Assembly: GCA_963855995.1 (NCBI GenBank) | Contig: OY979721.1 | Location: 4,746,195-4,810,194, forward strand | Direction of reading: 5' to 3' | DNA: 64,000 nucleotides | Origin: Muricea muricata | Lineage: Eukaryota; Cnidaria; Anthozoa; Malacalcyonacea; Plexauridae | Shown: positions 12,007 through 23,100 of the stretch, piece after piece | Numbering within the stretch: position 1 is the stretch's first letter | How the letters are laid out: every line of letters begins with the position of its first letter | Made by a program: the position numbers and the translations under genes | The notes under the pieces: generated by a model | Databases searched by the model: none | The model's input: only the letters and a program-made list of their open reading frames with translations | What the model was told of the DNA's origin: nothing

Positions 12007-12402
12007 ATGGACTCACTTGCGAAAACGATAGAAAGCGTGGAAGCTCTGTTTCAAAACTCAAACACGAAACCAGAGATGGCCATTAAACTGTTGAAACTAG
12101 AGAACGCGAACTTGGAAAAAACGATAGTTTGTTTGCAAGCACGAAACACGCACGTAGAGGCGGAAAACGAAACGCTACGTAACGAAAGCAGATCGCTAAG
12201 AGAGGAACTGAGCGAAAGTAAAACTGTTCTAGCTAGCCTTTTGAAACAAATCAAGCGATACGAAAATGCTTTGAAAAAGGAACTGTGCATCAACACATCG
12301 TCCGCATATTATGAACAGAACGGAGAATTGCTGAAAAAGGACACATCTAGCTCCAGAAAGAGTAGCAGTACAAGCTCAGCTAGCGCAAACGGGTTTGAAT
12401 GA
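12007..12402 (+). CDS. Small coiled-coil protein, 131 aa
   Basis: I do not recognise the family. The ATG at 12007 has strong context (CCAAAATGG). It lies 15 bp after a splice-acceptor-like TTTCTTCAACAG ending at 11991, so a non-coding upstream exon is likely; the open frame extending further 5' is rejected because it crosses a MITE. Residues about 20-100 are charged and heptad-like (LLKLENANLEKTI, AENETLRNESRSLREEL, LLKQIKRYENALKKEL), predicting one long coiled coil. The tail is Ser-rich and low-complexity (KDTSSSRKSSSTSS) before a TGA. No signal peptide or membrane segment is visible. Composition is richer in G+C than the flanks and looks coding. A structural or scaffolding role is inference. 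It could also be the last exon of a larger gene. Confidence 0.6.
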   Translation: MDSLAKTIESVEALFQNSNTKPEMAIKLLKLENANLEKTIVCLQARNTHVEAENETLRNESRSLREELSESKTVLASLLKQIKRYENALKKELCINTSSAYYEQNGELLKKDTSSSRKSSSTSSASANGFE

Positions 12403-12667
12403 GGCTCCGGTTAATGTTAATGAGAATTCTCTCTCATTTGACTGCCGACTTTGATCACGTGCAATTTAATCAACTCTTTGTTGTAAATTCGAGAGTCGTT
12501 TTTGACCCCACGGGCCGGTTGTTCAAGGTTAATCCAGGGTTGCCATAAAATTTGAACCTTACAGCTTGCTTGCTTCACAGAAGCTTGTTTATACGCCAGG
12601 CGAGCAACGGTAATTTTGCTATCTCAAATTTCGAAATAATACAGAAAGTAAAACAGCGGGTTAAAAT

Positions 12668-12947
12668 CAGTAGCGAAGCCAGCCCGACAATTTGGTCATG
12701 CTATGCAAATTGAAATCATTATCATTATTCATTTGTTTAGAAATTGATCCTTATACGGTCTGTAAACACATAGACGGCCCAATTCACTGTGTAGTTTCAT
12801 ATAGAAATCAGTGCGCACATAAACATACTATAGTAATGTTGTGATGAAACTACACAGTGAATAGTCACTTATCTCTATATGAAACTACACAGTGAATTGG
12901 GCCGCCTATGGTACCTATGACCAAATGACGGGCTGGCTTCGCCACTG
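12668..12947. mobile_element. hAT-type MITE-A copy 2, carrying MITE-B
   Basis: Same family as 10584-10730, in inverse orientation: CAGTAGCGAAGCCAGCCCGA at the left and TCGCCACTG-ending right terminus, flanked by GTTAAAAT on both sides (12660-12667 and 12948-12955), a perfect 8-bp duplication. It is about 133 bp longer than copy 1 because of an internal insertion at 12769-12910. Confidence 0.92.
12769..12910. mobile_element. MITE-B copy 2, nested
   Basis: CATAGACGGCCCAATTCAC to GGGCCGCCTATG. The right arm GATGAAACTACACAGTGAAT occurs twice, so this 142-bp copy has an internal partial duplication compared with the 101-bp copy at 7981. It interrupts MITE-A after TGTAAACA, a point that is continuous in copy 1, so it inserted later. 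Confidence 0.8.
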
Positions 12948-14195
12948 GTTAAAATTTAAGCCAAGGCAGCGCCAACTAAAACCTCCTGAGAAGTCATTTT
13001 TAAAAATATCATTTTACACCATATGGTCGCTCCGAAGAGTTAAAATTCAATTCAAAATTCGTTCGTTTTGACACCCATCATTTCGCTTGACTAATGCAAT
13101 TTGACTCCATTCAAGTGAATTCACTCCTTTTTTCTTTTTATAGTGGCGCAAATAAACGGTCCAGTTTCTCTGAGAGTTCATTAACTGTAGCAAATTGTAC
13201 AGTGATTTCATGAACGAAAGGTTATATTACTCCTGATTGGCTCTTTTCAGGAGATTTATGACTCTACAAAGATTCTTTTGTCAAAATGACTCTTCAGCAA
13301 AGTAAAAATGCCCCTTCGAGCAAAGAAGCTGAATTGATTACTCTGGGTCAAAACGACTCTCTTGAATTTGCAGTGTAAGCTAGCGTTAGTGAGTGTTTTT
13401 GCTCGTTTTAACAGTCACAAGTTGAATTTGTAGTTAGTTATAAAGCGGTCAGATTAAAAAAGATATTGTATCGATTTAATTTTATTAAAATATTGGTAAC
13501 CTCGAGCAGACTTCAACTGAATTTCAACCCGCTCTCATTCTCGTTTGACCAAGGCATGATGAGAGTTGAGAAAACTATCTTTCATGCAAAATGACTTCAG
13601 CTAGTTTCTGTATTCAATTCATGTAAAATATTATCAAGTAGCAGTGTGCGTTTTCTCGTGCAGTTTGCAAAATACACACTAAAATACAACCTTCGAAGAA
13701 GGTTTCCACATTCCATTCGAAACTATACTATTACCTATATATGAATCTGCCCGACTGATCAACCTGAATATTTTGCAAAGCTTTCAACACAGGATACGTA
13801 CTTGCAACGGTTTTCTCAAAACTTTGTTCATAGTATATCATTTCTTATATCAATGTCCTTTATATTATTATACATCTCGCCCTTACTACCTGCTGAATAT
13901 GTACTGAGTTCTGCATATGTACTGAGCCTCGTACTACTTTAACCTCGTGGACAGACAATAAAACCTGGTTACGAGGCTGGGCCATCTTTGGCCTTACCTT
14001 TTTGAACAGTACAAATACGAAGATCATCTATTATACACCACAGATTACCAATTTCACAGTTGAAGCATGTCAGTTATCCCTCCAATCTCTCATCCTAGTT
14101 ATACCTCAAAGTACCACAAAAAGTACATCTCATAGGTTTCTAACCTCCAATGTTTTCCAGGCAGATCCACGTGAATAGTGATTGTGATTCTTGTT
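12948..14195. other. Downstream flank of the tetraspanin; no further gene
   Basis: 13080-13375 holds short GACTC-type motifs and ends in GAATTTGCAGTG, which may be the right end of a second CACTG element (see findings). 13380-14195 is the 3' side of the minus-strand tetraspanin and probably includes its 3' UTR; I cannot place the poly(A) site. Confidence 0.4.
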
Positions 14196-17100
14196 TTAAA
14201 AGTCTGTAATGGCTTCTCTCTCAAAGAGATGTGAGCGACGGTTCCCATCAACCCATTCTTTTCTCGCTCGTTTGATATGAGCAATGTAAAAGAATGTCAG
14301 ACAAGCACCCAATATCTGAAAGAAAGTCCAGTTGTTAAATGTCCAAAAAGCACAGCTACGGTTTTGTAAATTCATTTACACTGGAATCTGGATATTAACC
14401 TTATATCGGTTTTTAACTACAGGAGGAAACCTAAACTAAACTTACTTTATTTATACTAAATAGCCCCATCGGTTTTAAACTGTTCTTCCTGAAGGTCCAG
14501 TAAGAATCATCACTTATTGACTCAATGTTACTACAACAGCAAACCTAAAATAAACTAACTATATATCTGTTCTGCACTGTCTTTCCCAGAGGTCCAATAA
14601 AGATCATCTCGTATTGATCCGGTGCTACCACAGGAGCTAACTAACTTTATTTATACCGGATAGTTCTATCAGTTCTAAACTTATACGTACATTATCAGGA
14701 GTATTATTAAAACTATTTCTTTCATAATATTACCTCCGGAACAACAGAAGCAATGGCAAGCCCACAAACAAGCAACATATTATCATACAACCATAACACG
14801 AGCGCATCGAGACACCCTCGTATGTGAATTTCATCACGATAGGCCAGCCTCTAAAACATACGAGCTACAGTTTAACCACTGAACACTGATCTAAAAACTA
14901 CAACTCGTACCTTTGAGTTGAATTATCCTTTTGACTAGGTGCATGTTTACCCGAAGGCTGTTGTGCTTACTAGCAAGCCTCGCATTGACGTTTACATTAA
15001 TCCTAGTTTCCATTTGGCCATAACTGTCGTGGACAAGTCATTCTCGACGTTGTGATAACTGTATCACACACAGATCGACCTATTCTTTTATGCGCTGTAT
15101 TTAAATCAGTCACATTGCATGTGGATCGGCGTGAATAATCTACCACATCAATCTCTTTAATATATTCACGAAACTCAATACTACAAGGAAACTGGGCTTA
15201 AATGCGGGGCTTGGTGGTAAGATTATATAAGGAAAACCCACATAAAGACTATTCAGTCAGCAATTATGAATTTAGTGAGCCAGAATCTTTATGCGATTCA
15301 ACATTTCTGCAAGTCACACCGCGACCGAGGCGATAGGTACAAACTGGCGAAATTAGCAAGCAAATGTTTTTTTTCTATTTGACTGTAAAGACATATCTCG
15401 TCACAACTTTTGTAAGATTTTCTGGAATGTTCAAAAATGTTGATAGTGAGGCTCATGACGGCCTTCTTGGAGTGGCCTCATAGTCATCAGTTGCTCACAG
15501 GAAAAAATTAAAGGGACGAAACCAGTTGTGTAAACATCTCATTCAAACAGCCTGTAACTGAAAGAACCTCGTCTATTACGTCAGTAACAACACTGTACAT
15601 CTGTGATGGTGGCCCGAACATGGCCACCACTGGCTTCATTCATGTCCCGGCAGGAGCTCTATCCATTTACAGTTTCTGTCAAATCAGTGAATTACTAAAA
15701 CAACAACACGCTCTTGGGTAAACGCTTGAAAACACTTTGGAAAGAATACGTACATGTATATGCACATGCATGGTGTATCAAAAAAGGCCATCAAACTTTG
15801 AAGTGCTCTAAAGCGCTCAATATTTAATATATAGAAATTATTCTGGTGCACTTAGAAAAATAGGCTCGCTACGCGTGCGTGTATCTGCACTTTTCAATAA
15901 ATTCAGCGATCTCAAAATTTTGATTTAAGCGAAGAAACGGAAAACCTATCAATACAGTTGGAAAGAGGGCATCAAAATCAGTATAGTTGTAAAATTTTAT
16001 GAACTAGAAATGCTATAAAATACAAATATTATGACCATGTAGGTTTTTACAATTTATGTAGCTGCTCACGCGGCAGAAGTTATTGAACACCCACTTCCGC
16101 TGTACATGAAATCTACAAACTTGGCATGACCATGGTATCCTGATATTATAATGTTTCTTCAAGAAACTTCAGATCAATAAAACGTATTAAAGCATGTACA
16201 TGTATACCTACACCTTTAGCTGTCACATTGATATTATAATTATATTGGTACCAATTAGAATAATTTGTTGTTATATTTGTTGTAACAAGCATTTTTTCTT
16301 AAATTCATAAAAAATATTTAACAAACAATTAATTTTACCTTGTGATGACAACGAGTAACGTAACACAAGATATTTTTTTAAAACTTCGGCGACCGCTTTC
16401 TAGTTCACATCTAAAACATTCATAGTAAACCTCCTTTCCTAAACATATGTGGTCGACCGTGATTCGAATTGTCAAAAGTCCAATAATCCCGTAAACTGAC
16501 CAAATTGGTCAAAACTGCACTCCTTGAAATCTTCAGCAAACGATAATTTTGTAATAATTTAGCCCACTCTTTTAGTTTTATGTTCAAACTCTCCGAAAAT
16601 AGTGATCTATTCTCAAAACGTCCAGTTCAACCGTGCTTCAACGGAATGAACAGCAGTTAAATCCTCAAAAAAGCAAAAACCCCGTTATTAGTACTAATGC
16701 TGTTAGGACGCCATGTTGAATTATTCTATGTATGGTTATACAAGTCGCTGAATGGCTGCAAGTGAACAAAGATGAGTGAACGGAAATTCGTGAACAGAAA
16801 TGAGTGAACAAGACGAGAGCAATATACCTCCGCTGCGCCCAGATACATAAACCAGGCTTTAGCTTTTGATCTCTGTAGATTATAACACCGCAAGTTTGAT
16901 TACCTTTTTTGATACACCCTGTAGAAAATTTACAAACCTACATGTTCACTTCGTGTTTTATATCCACAATTTAAATTCACACCACTGCGTTCAAAATGTC
17001 CAACTTCTGGTTCTGTGCTGTTCTTAGAAATCTCTTGCGTTTTCATCGTGACAATCTTCAAAGAAATGTAATAATTATAGTCATCATCAATACTGGATAC

Positions 17101-20100
17101 TGCTTTCAGCTCTGAACTTCTAGAAGTCCAGTGACGATCATCTCTTATTGATCTAGTGTTACTACAGGAGGACACATAATCTATAAACAAACTTTGCTTA
17201 CACTGGAAAGCTCTATAGGTTCCACTGTAAACCGTTATTCTTAGAGGTCTACATTATATTTATTTATACTTGATAGCTCTGTCAACTCTAAACCGTTCTT
17301 TTTACACCATTCTACTGGATATCTCTATCAGTTCTAAACTGTTCTTCCTAGATGTGTAGTGTCACCTCTTAAGTATTGATCCAGTGTTACTACAAGAGAA
17401 AACCTAAACTAACTTTATTTATACGGGATAGCTCTACCAGTTCTGAACTGTTCTTCCTGGAGGTCCATTAAGGATCATCTCTTATTGATCCAGTGTTACT
17501 ACAGGAGCAAACCTAAACTAAATTAACTTTATTTATACTGGATAGCTCTATCAGTTCTAAACTGTTCTTCCTAGAGGTCCAGTAAGGATCATCTCTTATT
17601 GATCCAGTGTTACTACTGGAGGAAACCTAAAATAAACTTTAGTTGTATCAGTTCTAAACAGTTATTCCCAGAAGTATTGATAAAGAGTAGCCATACTTTA
17701 TCTTTAACTTTACAACATGAGACAGGTACCCCGCATTCTTCAGGAGTCTTTGCACCACAACGAAAATAGACGTTCCTATCCCAATCATCGATAGAAGTGC
17801 TGCCACAACATTGCAACTACAAAAAAAAATAACAATTTCTAAATACATTCATTACTGTCATAAACCGTCTATACTAATTTTCAGTGACTCACATTTACTT
17901 GTACGCTATCAACAGCATTTTTCAAATCTGGATCCCTTCTGTACTTTATGATTGCTAATAGAAATGCCGTATTTACCGAATCTTTGATCTGTTGAAATGT
18001 AAAAATAAGAATTAGTTCCTGTAACCAGACAGTAAATGAACTGGACCGGTTGTATAAAAGGCGTTTAGCTTAAACGGCGGATAAGTCGAAAATATCAAGG
18101 AAGCCTATGCACTATTGACTGAAAGCAAACTAAACTTTTCGGTCGGAACACAACAACTACGCATAGAACTACATATTTAGTTGATAAAATTTAAGTTCAA
18201 TTATTTACAAGATTAATAATATACAAGGAAATGTTTCTGGGCTGTAATTGGTTGATTCGAGCGCAGTTAATCCTAAACAACACCCAGAACAGTGCAAAAA
18301 TCTGTAACAGTGCAAAAATCTGTAACAACAGTGCAAAAATCTGTAACAACAGTGCAAAAATCTGTAACAGCAGTGCAAAAATCTGTAACAGCAGTGCAAA
18401 AATCTGTAACAGCAGTGGAAAAATCTGTAACAACAGTGCAAAAATCTGTAACAGCAGTGCAAAAATCTGTAACAACAGTGCAAAAATCTGTAACAACAGT
18501 GAAAAAATCTGTAACAACAGTGCAACAATCTGTAATAAGCTCTTTGAGCGATGGAATTTACTCGCAGAAAAACCAAAAATATGGCGGCCGAATTTTCACG
18601 TTTGCTTAAAGATTTCGTCAAAACTTCAATACAATTTGGGATTCTTCTCTGACAATTATGATCACAAAACAAACTCTAAAGTATGCTGGAACTTTGTACA
18701 TAAAATTTTTAGCCATGGCTTTTATAAACATGAATTTTTTAAGCGAAGAAATTCGAGAATGAGTGCACTTGCGTAATGCGAAGCTGCAAAATCCTTGCTT
18801 GAACATTTCCTTTTTTATATCATTAATAAGTAATAGTATAATTTCTCGTGCAATTACGGAAAAAAGCACTCGTGAGTTTTTAAAAACCGCAAATAGCACT
18901 CGTCCTTTTAAATTTTTGCTCATCCAACTGACCCCTAGTTAAATTTCCCAGATGCGTTTTACTTGACCAATATCTCGCAGGTCAAAACAACAAAAAATTT
19001 GGTTATTTCAACCAATTTTTTTACCGTGGTATTTTTTACCAAATTATATTGTCTAAATTTGTCATTTTACCAGAAATATTTTCACATTAAATGGAGTTGA
19101 ATGATACTTATTTAAAACCAAGTTAAACTGTTTGCATGAAATACTTCAAAAATTAAGGTATTTCATTGCCTCACTACGACCAAACCAAGTCTAATATTTT
19201 TAGCAGAGGTCAAGCCATTACACGAAAAGTACAGGTTCTTTCACTACTTAGAACTATAAAGCGAAAATTCAAGTAGTGAAAGAACATATAAGAACCTGTA
19301 CCTTTGGTGTTAACGGCACTACCACAAAAGTCAATTACGCACTATATATAATAATGTAAGTTCCCAAAAAGGGTCTCTGCAAAATTTTAGCTACTAGCAA
19401 GATTGGTTAAGGATCGTGCAATACTACATCTGCGTTTACCTCAGTCCAAAATATAAACCCAAGAACACCGATTATGAGTTGAAATGTGAAGATTACAATG
19501 ACAAAAAATAGATACTACAAAACAGATAAGTACGGTAAGTACCTGCCTTAACGACGAGCATCAGGCAAAATAAAATAAGCTATAGACTTGCTATGGTTTG
19601 TATAGACAGCAAGCATTAAGTTTGGTAGGGAAACCGCAAATGAAGCACACTGGAGACAGAAGATGGTCTAGACCTTCCTTAACAAAACAAATTAACTTGA
19701 AATACACCATCACTGTGTGGGTGTGGGGGGTGGTCTATATATTAATAGCACATATTATAATATTTTTCTCTTTAACCCTCCCTCTCTCTTTCTCTCTCTC
19801 TCTTTGCTGCAATTCTTTCTTCTCTCAGCCGTTTAGTGCATATGAAATGAAAATTTTCATTGCATTATGTGCAAGAACGTTTAAAACTGTAAAACGAGAT
19901 CTTTAATTTCTACTTTTGTGCTAAAGTATTTGGTTGATTAGATATTTGATTTTTTGTTTTGTTAACAAATTACATCACACTTTGCATAATTTTTGTTTTG
20001 TTCTCAATAAATAAAACACTTGAAACATGGACACATGTGATATAAAGGTCAACGACAAAAAAAACCCATGCTATTTATTTTCCAATTCGCCCCTTGCAGT

Positions 20101-23100
20101 ATGCAGTATGTTCTATGATAACTCATTATGCAAACTGTGATGTAATAAGTGGGCAAAGAAAATATCTCGTGAACAAAACGTCAGAGCGCAAAGTATAAAA
20201 GAACTTGTATTACAGTTTTAACGGTTCAGTAAAAATTTTCGTTTTATGCAAAAATATTGCACAAACACTTACCACATAAAGTAACTTGATATTATCTCTC
20301 AGAGCACCAACCAGGCCAAACATCGACACAAAAATGATGAGACAGCCACAGGTTATCACAGCTATTGTTGGGTCACTGATGAAGTCATAGAACTCTCCAT
20401 AACGTTTGTAGTATTCAGATTTCTGAACATTAGCATATATGCCGATGCCGAAAAGAAAACCACCAATGACCTAAAAATTCAAAACATACATTTCTTCAAA
20501 GATGTGATGCTATAAAAAGTAAAATAGCGTGTAAAACTACCAGTGTAGGTAGTGCAGTCAAACATACACAAAAGACATAGGTTCTTCTACTAATTGAAAC
20601 ATTACTAGCTTCCCGAGGAAAAGCCTTCGTTCAAATCGTCAAATTTTAAGTCTGAGTTTGAGCGCGTTACAACAATTGACGCGGATAAATTTTCCAAAAT
20701 TTGCGAATTATTATTAAACCGCTGGAATACGCTATTGTAGTTCAGTCTCACGTTTATGATCTACATCTTCCTCCTGCAACAGAACCAGTTATTGAGAAGC
20801 GCAAGCAGAAAACACTCACTGTAGACGTTTAACCGATTAGCCCTCAACCTCGTACCTAGGCTCTCTTCTCTATGCTCCCCGAGACCCTGGTGAATGCTGG
20901 TCACTTGCTACCCACAAGTTACATTTGCACAAATTCAAATAACGTACGAATCCGCCCTAGCTACGTACTAATGGATATGTGTGTGGCTCCTAAAATCTGG
21001 GAGTAACGTGATTAGCATTCACCAGGGTCTCTTCCTCCAGCGAGGAACGTAGAGAGTAAAGCCTTGGTACGAGGTTGATTAACCCTTGGACCACAATCAC
21101 TGGTGACTGTTGATGCAACAGAAAAACAAAGCATGGTTGCTTTTAAAAAGCATGGTTTTAAAATCGAAACACGTATAATAAGGTGATAATGCCAAAAGGC
21201 ATAGTTGGATATCTTCCAACTGTAAATGATCCGGCCACTGAGATGAAAACTGTGAATGAAATTCTTAGCCAATCAGATGAAATGAGAATGATGCTGAATC
21301 TGCAAGAAATTGAAGTTGTCATGGATCAAGCTTTTTATGTTGAAGATGTACAAATCAAATGGGAACATCCAAATATCCACGACTCAATAATACTTAGACT
21401 GAGAGCATTTCACATATCTATTATTGGAAGACGTTTTCAAGACGCTGGATTGAAGCTCGAGAGAAAGATGGACAATGGAGTCATCAGGATCCACAAGTGT
21501 GCACACGTATATGAAGCTATGAGATTAGCATGGCCAGAATTCAATCCATTTGTTGTGAAAAAATATCCAAACATGCAAGCTCCCTGCAGTTTTTGCTTTA
21601 GAAGAAGTAGTGGTTAAAGTTGTAGATGTTATGAACAAGCGATTCCACGATGCATTACTACATGACCAACTGGTCATAATCTTGGTCATAATGAAGTCTA
21701 TTGAATGTAAAATACGTTCTTAGAGCATCTCAGGCGTACTGATGGTGTGCAGTCCAAGTTCTGAATGTCTTACATTGATATTGTTAATGATATAGGTAAT
21801 AATATCACTGATAAGATCTTCAAGGAAGGGAACTGGTTGCTACTTGCGGTGAATTCACATCAAACTTCATTCCACCATGGAGAAATGCAATTCAAGTCCC
21901 AAGGTTTACTAAAGACGCAAAAACTGTGACTGGGCTCCGAATCTCATCAATGATTGGAACAATCCACTTTCAGAAAAACAGCAGAACATTGTCAGTCTAT
22001 TACTAGCCAGGGAAGCTCCTGGTGATGTAGAGCTATAAATACAACCCTCTTGCAGACGTGCAGCTCCAGTTCACGCATCAAACTGAATGACATAAAGAAA
22101 ATTGCAACCACACTTGGTGATCCCACATTCAATGCACTCGTTGGTACATGTTTTTACTGGATGCGACAGTGTAAGTGGGTTTGCAGGCAAGGGGAAAACA
22201 AAAGCTCTGAAGATATTGAAAGATGATGCTGAGGTACATTCTTTTGACTTGGTGAAGAAAGGCAACTGCCACCTTATTTCCTGGTAGATACAGAGAAATT
22301 CACCTGTGAGCTTTATTCATCTGGCACTACTGAATTTAATATTGCACGCTACAATCTTTTCTGTCCTAAGAATGTGAGACAGAATCCTTCCAACTGCCAC
22401 CATGTAAAGTCTGCCTACAGAAACAACTTCTCTGGCCAAACTGTCAAGCATAAATCTGGAAGTGATGTCTTCAACAGCATCCAGTAATTTCAAGTCCTTT
22501 AGGCATTGGATGGAAGTAGATCAGGTTGAAGGGTGTAGGTTTGAAACGCCTATTGTCAGCATTAGAATAATAGTTCATTATGTTGTTAGTTAATAGTAAG
22601 CTACTTTAATTACAACGTGACGGAAGTAGCCGCGGCATATTTCCTATTAGATTAGATAGCGTTAGTCAGTATAGTCGTGACTGTGTTAGAGAGAGGACGG
22701 TGTTAATAAAAGAGACATTATTACATTTAAATTGTGTCTAAATTTCAAAATGTGTGAGCTTGGTTAATGGTCTCAATGTACAGTTTGAAAGAATGTGAAA
22801 ACCAAGTTCAACGAGATAATGAAATAGATTTAAATTACAGCTCAGATGTTGATGATTCAGATAACATCGTCAAAGAAGACTAGGTGTAGTGCCATATGTT
22901 TTTTGAAAACAAAAAAATAATGATAAAGTAATTCTAAGCCTTTTTCTTCAGTGTGGGCAAAATGTCTGAAGAGGAACTATCTGCAATGATAAAGTCTTAT
23001 ACTGAAGTCTTAGACTTATTTTTAGCTCTTCAGAAAAACCTTTCTAGTGATAAACTCTAATGAAAACAATCATAAAATAGCTACTTAAGCAATTCACTTC

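Noticed and set aside
18285-18535. CRISPR-like regular repeats
   Set aside because: Units abut with no unique spacers, and the DNA is eukaryotic; this is a minisatellite.
18197-18776. Overlapping ORFs of 105-181 codons on both strands
   Set aside because: All are readings of the 21-bp minisatellite within a tetraspanin intron; no start or splice support.
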